Assembly (NCBI GenBank): GCA_037440065.1
Contig: JBBIUV010000015.1
Location: forward strand, 186,001 to 250,000
Direction of reading: 5' to 3'
Source: UBA1563 sp037440065
Lineage (GTDB): Bacteria > Bacteroidota > Ignavibacteria > Ignavibacteriales > Ignavibacteriaceae
Length of the DNA stretch: 64,000 nt
In this document: one piece after another, positions 54,089 through 62,658 of the stretch
Layout: each line of letters opens with the position of its first letter
Position numbering within the stretch: position 1 is the first letter of the stretch
Notes under the pieces: generated by a model
Seen by the model: the letters and a program-made list of their open reading frames with translations, nothing else
What the model was told of the DNA's origin: nothing
The model's database searches: none
Made by a program: the position numbers and the translations under genes

Positions 54089-55066
54089 ATGATTGTAGTG
54101 ACAGGCGGCGCAGGATTTATCGGCTCAGCTTTGGTTTGGAGATTGAATCAACTTGGTAAAAAGAATATCATCATTGTTGATCGGCTAGGGAGTGATGAAA
54201 AATGGAAGAATCTGGTTCCACTTGCTTATGCTGATTATTTTGACAAAGGTGAGTTCATCGACAAAATTGTAAATGATGAGATCGAATTTGAAATTGAAGC
54301 GATAATTCACATGGGGGCAAATTCTGCTACAACGGAAAAAGACGCCGACCATCTTATGGAGAACAATTATAAATACACACAAGCTCTGGCAAAATATGCA
54401 CTCGAAAAAGATATTCGTTTTATTTACGCTTCGTCTGCGGCAACTTACGGAGATGGTTCATTAGGATTTGAAGATACCGACGAAAATTGTCTTAAACTGC
54501 ATCCATTGAATATGTACGGCTATTCAAAAAATATTTTTGATGTGTACGCATATAATAATGGAATGCTTAACAATATTGTTGGAATAAAATATTTTAATGT
54601 TTACGGTCCGAATGAAAGCCACAAAGGGGATATGCGCAGCGTTGTTCACAAAGCGTTTGAGCAGGTACGCGATTACGGAAAAGTAAATCTTTTTAAATCA
54701 CTTCATCCTGATTATAAAGATGGTGAACAAAAACGTGATTTCGTTTATGTAAAAGATGCCGTTGAAATGACTCTTTTTTTTCTTGAACAAAAAGATAAAA
54801 ACGGATTGTACAATGTCGGTGGTGGAACTGCAAGAACATGGAACGACCTTGTTACAGCCTTATTTAATGCGGTTGGGAAACCGGTGAATATTGAGTATGT
54901 TGATATGCCGGAACATCTAGCGGAGAAATACCAATATTTTACCGAAGCTAATCTAGCTAAAATAAAAAAAGCCGGTTATCGCAATCCTCTTTATAGTTTA
55001 GAAGATGGGGTAACCGACTATGTAAAAAATTATTTATTAAAAAAGAAGTATTTGGGAGAAGTATAA
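54089..55066 (+). CDS. hldD: ADP-L-glycero-D-manno-heptose 6-epimerase
   Basis: The 325-residue SDR enzyme shows VTGGAGFIGSALVWRLNQ, the SSAATYGDG stretch with catalytic Ser, YGYSKNIFD with the catalytic Tyr and Lys, and the family-typical DRLGSDEKWKNL and RDFVYVKDAV segments. It epimerises the last step of ADP-heptose made for the lipopolysaccharide inner core, implying a heptose-containing LPS. AGGAAG precedes the ATG. It ends one base before the stop of the convergent acidic-protein gene. Confidence 0.95.
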   Translation: MIVVTGGAGFIGSALVWRLNQLGKKNIIIVDRLGSDEKWKNLVPLAYADYFDKGEFIDKIVNDEIEFEIEAIIHMGANSATTEKDADHLMENNYKYTQALAKYALEKDIRFIYASSAATYGDGSLGFEDTDENCLKLHPLNMYGYSKNIFDVYAYNNGMLNNIVGIKYFNVYGPNESHKGDMRSVVHKAFEQVRDYGKVNLFKSLHPDYKDGEQKRDFVYVKDAVEMTLFFLEQKDKNGLYNVGGGTARTWNDLVTALFNAVGKPVNIEYVDMPEHLAEKYQYFTEANLAKIKKAGYRNPLYSLEDGVTDYVKNYLLKKKYLGEV

Positions 55067-55067
55067 C

Positions 55068-55397
55068 CTACAACGGTTCGTCATCCAAATCTTCATCAAG
55101 GTCTTCCTCGTCGTCGTCAAAGTCAAAATCTTCTTCATAGAATTTTTCTTCAAGCTCTTCGTCGTCTAAGGAAACTTCTTCTTCCTCTTCCTCTAAGTCC
55201 AAGTCGTCATCAAGATCATCATCAAAATCTTCATCATCGTCAAAATCATCATCGTCGTCAAAAGATTTTGCAAGACGAATGTTTAACGCTTCGTTATAGG
55301 GATCTTGAATAGCAGTTTGTGCGAACGGACTTCTGAGTTTTTTTTCTTCGAGTACTTCAGTTATTTCTTCGTTAGTGTCAAGCCTTACAAATGACAT
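55068..55397 (-). CDS. Small highly acidic protein
   Basis: The 109-residue product has an ordinary N-terminal third (MSFVRLDTNEEITEVLEEKK, QDPYNEALNIRLAKSF) and a C-terminal two thirds made almost wholly of Asp and Glu with a few Leu, Phe and Tyr. AAGGAG about eight bases before the ATG argues that it is translated. The acidic tail is expected to be disordered and may bind cations, ribosomal proteins or DNA-binding proteins as a mimic. I know no function. Its tail is encoded by a GAT/GAA/GAC-rich, slightly repetitive DNA run. Confidence 0.7.
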   Translation of the reverse strand: MSFVRLDTNEEITEVLEEKKLRSPFAQTAIQDPYNEALNIRLAKSFDDDDDFDDDEDFDDDLDDDLDLEEEEEEVSLDDEELEEKFYEEDFDFDDDEEDLDEDLDDEPL

Positions 55398-55532
55398 AAA
55401 GCGAAATCTCCTTACCAGTTTCTTTAGTATTAGTGTTTGAAAAAGTGTATGCGAAAATTAGAAAATATTTCTTTCAAACAAATGGTGTAAAGAAATATTT
55501 TTAAAGAAATATTTCTTTTTTTTTAATTGATT

Positions 55533-55565
55533 TTGTTTAAAGAGAGAAGAAGGATTTTATCTTTG
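55533..55565 (+). promoter_or_regulatory. Possible promoter of the cytochrome cluster
   Basis: TTGTTT (55533-55538) and TATCTTTG (55558-55565) form a TTG/TAnnTTTG pair with a 19-base hexamer spacer, at the long end for this window. It would leave a leader of about 180 bases before the first small frame. Confidence 0.35.
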
Positions 55566-55620
55566 GCAGAGATAAAAATCGGTAAGGGAAATTACCTGTT
55601 TTTTAGAAAATTCTAATACA

Positions 55621-55653
55621 TGAAAAATTTTCACCTATATTCTCATTAATGAG
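55621..55653 (+). promoter_or_regulatory. Twin palindromes around a TATATT
   Basis: TGAAAAATTTTCA (55621-55633, near-perfect) and CTCATTAATGAG (55642-55653, perfect 12-base palindrome) flank TATATT at 55636-55641. The arrangement is that of an operator next to a -10 element. It lies 99 bases before the 24-residue peptide gene and would suit a redox regulator, but no regulator can be named. Confidence 0.35.
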
Positions 55654-55751
55654 ACGGGAAGGTGTTTCAAAGAAGAAACTATAAACATTTAGCAAGCTAT
55701 TCTTGGCATTGCATTTGTTAAAAAAGAACGCTAAAGTAAAAGGAATTTATT

Positions 55752-55826
55752 TTGAAAACCGTTATTTTGTACATGCTTTTTGTTTTTACACTAATTGCTC
55801 TCTTTGGGTTTGCATTTAGCGTTTAA
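55752..55826 (+). CDS. 24-residue hydrophobic single-helix peptide
   Basis: A short frame starting at TTG 55752 with AAAAGGAA about nine bases before it, ending in TAA at 55824-55826. The product, MKTVILYMLFVFTLIALFGF plus AFSV, is one clean membrane helix with one Lys on the N-terminal side. Small single-helix subunits of this size (CydX, YnhF-like) stabilise quinol oxidases and other membrane cytochromes. Its location 78 bases before the multiheme-b fusion gene and its ribosome site make it a credible subunit, though such short hydrophobic frames also arise by chance. Confidence 0.5.
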   Translation: MKTVILYMLFVFTLIALFGFAFSV

Positions 55827-55904
55827 ATGCACGTCTCTTTCGTCATGGATAAAATCTTTTTTCATGCCGATATTTATCTTTCAAACTGTTTTAAAGGAAA
55901 ACCG

Positions 55905-58070
55905 ATGGTTAAATTTTTAGTAAAGGGTTGTCTCTATTTGGGTATGATTTTTCTCTTTTCAAGAGGAATACCGTTATATGCGCAATCAAATGAAGATTGT
56001 TTATCGTGCCATAGCGATGAAACTTTAGCTAAAGAACAAAACGGGAAACAAATTTCACTCTTTGTTAAAGAGGATGTTCTTAAAAGCTCTCCTCATGCAA
56101 AGTTGCAATGTACAGCCTGCCACACCGGTTTTGATATGGACAATATTCCGCACAAAGAAAAAATTGAACCTATCAACTGTCTTACCTGCCATAAAGATGT
56201 TCCTGTAAAACATGCATTTCATCCGCAGATGTTGAAAGCGAAACAACCTGCAACTTCACCCGATTTAAATTGTAAAGGCTGTCACGGGACGCACAATATT
56301 GTGCCGAAAAAATCCGCTTCATTTCCATTTACAAAAGGAAAAATAGTTTCTGCCTGTGGAAAGTGTCACGGGAGCATTGCTCAAACATTTTTAGGTTCTA
56401 CGCATGATGAAGAGTTGCAGAAGGGAAATCCGGCAGCACCAAATTGTTTAACCTGTCACCACGGTACAATATCAAATAAAAACGGAAACAGAGATACACT
56501 AGAAATTAAATTATCTCAAGAACGCCTTTGCTTTTCTTGCCATGTTGATAATCCGAATGTGAGAAGCAAAATTGTTCCAACCGTAAAATTTATTAAATCA
56601 TATGAACACAGTGTACATAGTACAGCCCTTCACCAAAAAGGAAATGCAAAAGCGGCTACTTGCATCGACTGCCATACCGCGCACGGAATTTTAAAAGGAA
56701 CAGATTCAAAATCAACCGTTTTTAAATTAAACGTGCCGCAAACTTGTTCAAAATGCCATGGCGGAATTGTTGCAGAATATAAAGAAAGCGCTCACGGTAA
56801 AGCCGTTGCTAACCGGAATATGGATGCGCCGGTTTGTACTAATTGTCATGGTGAACACAACATTTTAAAACATAACGATCCCTCTTCACCAGTAGCGTAC
56901 AAAAATTTATCATCTCAAGTTTGCTCTCCCTGCCACAGTTCGGTGAAATTAACCGATCGCTATGGAATAGCTTCAAATAAGGTTAGTTCTTATGTTACAA
57001 GTTATCACGGATTGGCATTAAAAGGGGGCTCAAGGGAAGTTGCGAACTGTGCAAGCTGTCACGGTGCGCATAATATAAAAGCTGCAAGCGATCCGACTTC
57101 TTCTGTAAATAAAGCAAATTTAAAACATACTTGCGGAAGATGTCATCCGGGAGCGAATGAAAATTTTGCCGTCGGAAAAATTCATAGCACTGCAGTTGAA
57201 AGGGAAGAGCCGCTTCTTTATTGGATATCAACAACCTATTTAATTTTAATCTTTACAGTTATCGGGGGAATGTTCATTCACAATTTCGTTGATCTTTTTA
57301 GAAAATCTAAAAACAAGCTTCTTATTCGAAGAGGAAGAATGGACGAGAAAGATCATGGACATGGATTGTATTTGCGAATGACTTTAAGTGAAAGAATTCA
57401 ACATGGAACTCTAGTAATAAGTTTCTTCACGCTTGTTCTTACAGGATTTGCTCTCCGCTTCCCAGATGCATGGTGGGTAGCCGGGATCAGAAGTATTCTC
57501 CCGAATGCTTTTGAGATGAGGAGCATTATCCATAGAGTTGCAGCAGTGGTTATGGTTGGTGCAAGTCTCTACCATTTATATTATTTACTCTTTACAGAAC
57601 GGGGCAGAAAATTAGCGTACGATCTCTTCCCTCGTTTACAAGATGCAAAAGATATGGTTGATGTTGTAAAATATAATTTCGGATTTTCAAAAGAGAAACC
57701 GAAATTCGGAAGATTCAGTTACATTGAAAAGAGTGAATACTGGGCACTTGTTTGGGGCACAATCGTTATGTCGATCACCGGAGTATTTATGTGGTTCGAT
57801 AATACCTTCATCGGAATATTGACAAAACTCGGCTGGGATGTCGCCAGAACAATTCATTATTACGAAGCCTGGCTTGCGTTCCTGGCGATCGTGGTTTGGC
57901 ATTTTTATTTTATCATTTTCAATCCGGATGTTTACCCAATGAACCTTGCCTGGTTAAAAGGATCAATCACCGAAGAAGAGATGGAAGACGAGCATCCGTT
58001 GGAATTGGAAGAGATTAAAAGGAAATCCTATCAACAGGAAATTGAAAAACAGAACGACGAAAACAATTAA
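55905..58070 (+). CDS. 13-heme c-type cytochrome fused to a b-type cytochrome membrane domain
   Basis: Starting at ATG 55905 (AAAGGAAA before it), the 721-residue protein has a signal segment (GCLYLGMIFLFSRGIPLYAQ), then 13 CxxCH heme c motifs from about residue 30 to 412 (the first is CLSCH, the last CGRCH). A membrane helix follows at about 437-460, then a cytochrome b561/FdnI-like domain at about 490-680 with four helices and histidines in RIQHGTLVISFF, SIIHRVAAVV, LYHLYYLL and IHYYEAWLAFLAIVVWHFYF. The plan resembles CbcL of Geobacter, an inner-membrane menaquinol oxidase used at low potential. It probably passes quinol electrons into its own periplasmic heme chain. Confidence 0.9.
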   Translation: MVKFLVKGCLYLGMIFLFSRGIPLYAQSNEDCLSCHSDETLAKEQNGKQISLFVKEDVLKSSPHAKLQCTACHTGFDMDNIPHKEKIEPINCLTCHKDVPVKHAFHPQMLKAKQPATSPDLNCKGCHGTHNIVPKKSASFPFTKGKIVSACGKCHGSIAQTFLGSTHDEELQKGNPAAPNCLTCHHGTISNKNGNRDTLEIKLSQERLCFSCHVDNPNVRSKIVPTVKFIKSYEHSVHSTALHQKGNAKAATCIDCHTAHGILKGTDSKSTVFKLNVPQTCSKCHGGIVAEYKESAHGKAVANRNMDAPVCTNCHGEHNILKHNDPSSPVAYKNLSSQVCSPCHSSVKLTDRYGIASNKVSSYVTSYHGLALKGGSREVANCASCHGAHNIKAASDPTSSVNKANLKHTCGRCHPGANENFAVGKIHSTAVEREEPLLYWISTTYLILIFTVIGGMFIHNFVDLFRKSKNKLLIRRGRMDEKDHGHGLYLRMTLSERIQHGTLVISFFTLVLTGFALRFPDAWWVAGIRSILPNAFEMRSIIHRVAAVVMVGASLYHLYYLLFTERGRKLAYDLFPRLQDAKDMVDVVKYNFGFSKEKPKFGRFSYIEKSEYWALVWGTIVMSITGVFMWFDNTFIGILTKLGWDVARTIHYYEAWLAFLAIVVWHFYFIIFNPDVYPMNLAWLKGSITEEEMEDEHPLELEEIKRKSYQQEIEKQNDENN

Positions 58071-58091
58071 AATTTATTTGAGAATTATTCG

Positions 58092-60134
58092 ATGGTAAAA
58101 AAAAATCTTTCTAAAAAACTTAATGACAAACAAATATTAAGAAGAGGCACAGCGCTTCTACTTTTTATACTGTTTGTTGTCGTTCCCACAAAAACTTTTG
58201 GGCAAGAGAACAGTGATTGTTTTGGCTGCCACGATGATAAAAGTTTAACAGGAACAAAGAACGGGAAAACAATTTCCGTTTATGTAAGTGAAAAAAACTT
58301 CACCAAATTTGTCCATGGCACGGTTCCCTGTATCGGTTGCCATGTTGATCTGAAAGATGCAGAATTTCCACACAATGAAGATTTAAAACCGGCTAAATGC
58401 GGAGGCTGTCACAAATCGGAACAAGAACTTCATGCAAAATCTTTACACGGTAAAGCAATAGCGCGCGGCGATAATCTGGCTCCGACTTGTAAAACTTGTC
58501 ATGGTGGGCATGAAATCCTTCCGGTAAAAGATCCTAAATCATCGGTCTATCCGATGAAAATTCCTTTTTTATGCGGAAGATGTCATCAAGAAGGAACAAA
58601 AGTTCAGACACAAAGAACGATTCATCAAGACCACATTGTTGAAAATTTTTCAGAAAGTATTCATGGAGAAGGTTTACTGAAAAAGGGACTGGTTGTTGCA
58701 CCTAACTGCGCCTCATGCCATACGTCTCACTCAATACTTCCACACACTGATCCTGCTTCATCAATTGCCCGAAAGAATATTGCTGCAACTTGCACCAAGT
58801 GCCACGTTATGATCGAAGCGGTTCACCGCAAAATAATTAAAGGTGAACTTTGGGAAAAGAAATCACACGTTTTACCCGCTTGTATTGATTGCCACCAACC
58901 GCATAAAATAAGAAAAGTATTTTATGAACTTGGAATGGCGAATAAAGATTGTATGAGTTGCCATCAAGTTGAAAGTTTAAAATCTTCAAAAGATGGTCGA
59001 TCGCTTTATGTTGATATCATGGACTACGACCAATCCGTTCACAATAAAACTGCTTGCAGTCAATGTCATTCCGAAGTAAATGCATCGCATATTCGTCCTT
59101 GCGAAACGATAACTAAAAAAGTCGATTGCGCTTCTTGCCATGCAAATGTTGGAGATGAATACAAACAAAGTACGCACGGAATACTTTCAGCAAAAAATGA
59201 TCCTAACGCTCCGGTTTGTTCAGAATGTCATGGCACGCATAAAATTTTAAGCAAGAAAAATCCCGAATCAAGAATTTTCCCAACGAACATTCCAAGCTTA
59301 TGCGCTACCTGTCATAGAGAAGGTGAGCAAGCAGCCGTTCGTTATAAAGGGAAAGAACATGGAATTATCGAAAGTTATACTGAAAGTATTCACGGAAAAG
59401 GCTTGATGAAAAGCGGCTTGACTGTAACGGCAACGTGTACTGGTTGTCATACGGCTCACCGCGAACTTCCACACACAAATCCGAGTTCAAGCATCAACCC
59501 TAAAAACGTTGCGGCTACATGCGGTTCGTGCCATCACGGGATTCAAGAAAAATTTGAAAAGAGCATTCACTCTTCAAAAATATCAAACGCAAAAAATTTA
59601 CCATCTTGTAATGATTGCCACAGTGCGCATAAGATTAAACGGGCTGATTCCGAAGGATTTAAACTTCACATAATGGATCAATGCGGAAGATGTCATGAAG
59701 AAATTGCCAAGACATATTTTGATACTTACCATGGAAAAGTTTCTCAGTTAGGTTATACAAAAACAGCAAAGTGTTATGATTGTCATGGCGCGCATGATAT
59801 TCTTGCAATTTCAAACCCCGAATCTCATTTGAGCAGAAAAAATGTTTTAAAGACCTGCCAGAAATGTCACGAAGGAGCAACAAGAAAATTTGCCGGATAT
59901 TTTACGCACGCTACCCATCATGATCCGCAAAAATATCCAATTCTGTTTTGGACCTTTTGGGGAATGACCGGTTTGCTTGTGGGAACCTTTGTTCTTGCCG
60001 GTATTCATACTTTGCTTTGGTTGCCGCGTTCGTTAAAATGGAAACGTGAATTAGAGCAAAAAATGAAAGATAAAGAAAAACTAATTAACGAAAATAAAGA
60101 ACCTGAAAACAAGGAAGATGGAACCGATGCATAG
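58092..60134 (+). CDS. 19-heme c-type cytochrome with a C-terminal membrane anchor
   Basis: The 680-residue protein has a signal segment (RRGTALLLFILFVVVPTKTF), 19 CxxCH motifs and a single C-terminal helix (TGLLVGTFVLAGIHTLLWL) followed by a charged tail. The hemes come as two eight-motif units, residues about 42-273 and 286-514, that align along their lengths (GLLKKGLVVAPNCASCHTSH against GLMKSGLTVTATCTGCHTAH), plus three more motifs. It starts 22 bases after the 13-heme gene and its end overlaps the next gene, whose b-type subunit would donate electrons to it. The tandem unit makes a long periplasmic wire likely. Compare CbcA-type subunits; no close named homologue can be claimed. Confidence 0.93.
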   Translation: MVKKNLSKKLNDKQILRRGTALLLFILFVVVPTKTFGQENSDCFGCHDDKSLTGTKNGKTISVYVSEKNFTKFVHGTVPCIGCHVDLKDAEFPHNEDLKPAKCGGCHKSEQELHAKSLHGKAIARGDNLAPTCKTCHGGHEILPVKDPKSSVYPMKIPFLCGRCHQEGTKVQTQRTIHQDHIVENFSESIHGEGLLKKGLVVAPNCASCHTSHSILPHTDPASSIARKNIAATCTKCHVMIEAVHRKIIKGELWEKKSHVLPACIDCHQPHKIRKVFYELGMANKDCMSCHQVESLKSSKDGRSLYVDIMDYDQSVHNKTACSQCHSEVNASHIRPCETITKKVDCASCHANVGDEYKQSTHGILSAKNDPNAPVCSECHGTHKILSKKNPESRIFPTNIPSLCATCHREGEQAAVRYKGKEHGIIESYTESIHGKGLMKSGLTVTATCTGCHTAHRELPHTNPSSSINPKNVAATCGSCHHGIQEKFEKSIHSSKISNAKNLPSCNDCHSAHKIKRADSEGFKLHIMDQCGRCHEEIAKTYFDTYHGKVSQLGYTKTAKCYDCHGAHDILAISNPESHLSRKNVLKTCQKCHEGATRKFAGYFTHATHHDPQKYPILFWTFWGMTGLLVGTFVLAGIHTLLWLPRSLKWKRELEQKMKDKEKLINENKEPENKEDGTDA

Positions 60135-60963
60135 AGAAGAAGAACAAGTTTTAAGGTTTTCCCGCTTAAACAGGGGACTTCATATTTTAATGATAATCAG
60201 TTTTATAAGTTTATCCCTAACCGGGATGTCACTTAAATTCTCCTACACAAGCTGGGCCGTTGCGTTATCACATTTCTTTGGGGGATTTGAAGCTGCAGGA
60301 TCAATTCACCGATTTGCTGCTTCGATAATGGTGATTGTTTTTATAACCCACATCGTTGATCTTACGAGGTTAAAAAGAAAAGAAATTGGTTCATGGAAAA
60401 AGTTACTCTTTGGAAAAGACTCTATGCTTTTTAACAGAAAGGATCTGGAAGATTTCATCGGTTCTATGAAATGGTTTTTAGGAAGAGGGGAAAGACCGGA
60501 ATATGGAAGATGGACATATTGGGAAAAGTTTGATTATTTCGCAGTTTTCTGGGGAGTTTTTGTTATTGGTTCAACCGGGTTTACACTTTGGTTCCCGGAA
60601 TTTTTTACACGGTTTTTGCCCGGATGGTTTCTTAATGTAGCAACAATAATCCACAGTGATGAGGCATTACTGGCAACCGGATTTATTTTTACAGTTCACT
60701 TTTTTAATACACATCTTCGTCCGGAAAAATTTCCTATGGATATTGTTGTTTTCACCGGAAGAATGCCACTTGAAGAATTCAAAATTGATAGACCGCAAGA
60801 GTACAAGGAACTTGTTGAAAAAGGAGAACTGGAGAATTATTTAGTTGAAGGGTATCCTCCGATTGTAACCCGCACGATTAAGATTTTCGGATGGACAGCT
60901 TTATCAATTGGATTTTTCATAGTAATATGGATAATCTATGCGATGATTTTTTCTTACAGATAA
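60127..60963 (+). CDS. b-type cytochrome membrane subunit
   Basis: I choose ATG 60127, nine bases after AAGGAAG; ATG 60118 is directly on top of that site. The 278-residue protein is a four- to five-helix b-type cytochrome with histidines in LNRGLHILMIIS, SIHRFAAS, FITHIVDL and IIHSDEALLATGF plus FTVHFFNTHL. It aligns with the b-domain of the fused protein at 55905, including the segment LRPEKFPMDIVVFTGRMPLEEF. One extra helix ends it (WTALSIGFFIVIWIIYAMIF). It overlaps the 19-heme gene, so the two form a split version of the fused protein, probably a quinol-oxidising pair. Confidence 0.88.
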   Translation: MHREEEQVLRFSRLNRGLHILMIISFISLSLTGMSLKFSYTSWAVALSHFFGGFEAAGSIHRFAASIMVIVFITHIVDLTRLKRKEIGSWKKLLFGKDSMLFNRKDLEDFIGSMKWFLGRGERPEYGRWTYWEKFDYFAVFWGVFVIGSTGFTLWFPEFFTRFLPGWFLNVATIIHSDEALLATGFIFTVHFFNTHLRPEKFPMDIVVFTGRMPLEEFKIDRPQEYKELVEKGELENYLVEGYPPIVTRTIKIFGWTALSIGFFIVIWIIYAMIFSYR

Positions 60964-60984
60964 AAGTTTAATTAAAGGATTTAA

Positions 60985-62475
60985 ATGAAACGTAAATACC
61001 CGGATTCTTTTTATAACCCGACAACTTTAGTTGGAGCTGCTTTAGCTGCGGTAAGTTTTAGTTTGGTGCTTTTCTTGATGGTTTTGGAAGCCTTTCAAAA
61101 AAATCCCAAACCATACATGGGTATCGTTGCTTTCGTAATTCTTCCCACCTTTCTGCTTGCGGGTGTTGGGTTAATGATTTTCGGAATTCTTAACGAAAGA
61201 AAGCGATTAGCTTCCGGGAAAAAGACCAGGCATTTGCCGGTAATCGATTTAAATGATCCGGCACATAGATTTTCTACTATAATGATTTCGTTTGGTCTGA
61301 TTTTATTCTTGATTTTTTCTGCTTTCGGAAGTTATAAAGTTTATGAATACACAGATTCTGATGAATTTTGCGGAACGATTTGTCACTCCGTCATGTCACC
61401 CGAATATACAGCTTACCAATATTCTCCGCATGCTAAAGTTGGTTGCGCACAGTGTCATATTGGTTCGGGCGTAAGCTGGTTTGTTAAGGCAAAGATCTCC
61501 GGTTCGTATCAGGTTTACTCAGTTTTGTTTAATAAATATTCCAGACCAATTCCAACGCCAATCGAGAACTTGCGTCCGGCGCAACAAACTTGCGAACAGT
61601 GTCATTGGCCAAAACATTTTTTCAGCGAAAAGAAACTTGTTTCAACTTATTATTTATCGGATGAAAATAATACAAAATTTACAATCAATCTTTTAGTAAA
61701 GATTGGCGGCGGCAATATTGAAGCCGGTCCTACAAATGGGATTCACTGGCACATGAATATCGGGAACGAAGTAACGTATATTACTACTGATCCTTCAAGA
61801 GAAAATATTCCCTGGGTAAAATCAAAATCGAGCGATGGCAAAGAAGTAATTTATGAAAGTACCGAGCATCCGTTAAGTAAAGAAGCAAAAAGCAAAGCCG
61901 AACCGAGAAGAATGGATTGTATTGATTGCCATAACCGTCCTTCGCATATTTATCACGATCCTTTCACATCGGTTAATCACTTAATGTCTTTAAATTGGGT
62001 CGATCCAACAATCCCCAACATTAAAAGCGTTACGGTTGATGCGCTGGAAAATTCCTATTCAACAAAAGAAAAAGCGCTTGATAGTATTAAGTTATTAATC
62101 AATCAGTTTTATCAAAATAATTATCCGCAAATCGCCGCTTCAAAAAAACCGCAGCTTGATAGAGCCATCCAGGAAGTACAAAAAATTTATTCACGTAATT
62201 ATTTCCCGGAGATGAATGTTAGCTGGAAGAAATTCCCCAATCATATTGGACATATGTATTCCCCCGGATGTTTCCGCTGCCACGATGGCAAACATAAAAG
62301 CAAAGAAGGAAAAGTGCTTTCAAGAGATTGCAATGTTTGTCATACCATCCTTTCCGAACAGTTTGAGAAAGAAAATGTCCGTTTGTCCCTTACAGGAGTA
62401 GAGTATAATCACCCTGTTGATATTGGTAACGCCTGGAAAGAAGAAAACTGTAGCGATTGTCACGCAAAAAAATAA
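60985..62475 (+). CDS. Seven-heme NapC/NirT-family membrane cytochrome, ImcH-like
   Basis: The 496-residue protein has three membrane helices within about residues 12-125 and then a periplasmic part with seven heme motifs. The first is unusual, C-GTI-C-H at residues 129-134 (three residues between the cysteines), followed by SVMSPE; the other six are CAQCH, CEQCH, CIDCH, CFRCH, CNVCH and CSDCH. Three helices and seven motifs match ImcH of Geobacter sulfurreducens, a quinol dehydrogenase used at high potential, more than the four-heme NapC. A 21-base gap separates it from the b-type subunit; a strong terminator follows. Confidence 0.88.
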   Translation: MKRKYPDSFYNPTTLVGAALAAVSFSLVLFLMVLEAFQKNPKPYMGIVAFVILPTFLLAGVGLMIFGILNERKRLASGKKTRHLPVIDLNDPAHRFSTIMISFGLILFLIFSAFGSYKVYEYTDSDEFCGTICHSVMSPEYTAYQYSPHAKVGCAQCHIGSGVSWFVKAKISGSYQVYSVLFNKYSRPIPTPIENLRPAQQTCEQCHWPKHFFSEKKLVSTYYLSDENNTKFTINLLVKIGGGNIEAGPTNGIHWHMNIGNEVTYITTDPSRENIPWVKSKSSDGKEVIYESTEHPLSKEAKSKAEPRRMDCIDCHNRPSHIYHDPFTSVNHLMSLNWVDPTIPNIKSVTVDALENSYSTKEKALDSIKLLINQFYQNNYPQIAASKKPQLDRAIQEVQKIYSRNYFPEMNVSWKKFPNHIGHMYSPGCFRCHDGKHKSKEGKVLSRDCNVCHTILSEQFEKENVRLSLTGVEYNHPVDIGNAWKEENCSDCHAKK

Positions 62476-62531
62476 TTATCTATTTCCCGCTTTAATAGAA
62501 TAGAAATTAGAATTCGTTTTTAAATAAAAAT

Positions 62532-62570
62532 TATCCCTCTTAAGCTGTTGTTTGGAGGGATATTTTTTTT
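62532..62570 (+). terminator. Intrinsic terminator at the end of the cytochrome cluster
   Basis: TATCCCTC (62532-62539) pairs with GAGGGATA (62555-62562) around a 15-base loop, followed by eight T residues (62563-62570). It lies 57 bases after the ImcH-like gene and divides the cluster from the Rieske/cytochrome b genes. Confidence 0.85.
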
Positions 62571-62658
62571 ATAAAAAAGTTAAAATCCATTTTTTTATTT
62601 TCCAAATAGCATTAATTTCAAATCAGCATATTTTTTCTTCTTTAAGAAAGGCGTTTCT

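Larger units (their letters stand above)
55398..55751. other. Regulatory upstream region of the cytochrome cluster
   Basis: This 354-base region lies between the acidic-protein gene (minus strand) and the cytochrome genes (plus strand). It holds a possible promoter at 55533-55565 and two palindromes around a TATATT at 55636-55641. No intact frame precedes 55752. Confidence 0.5.
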
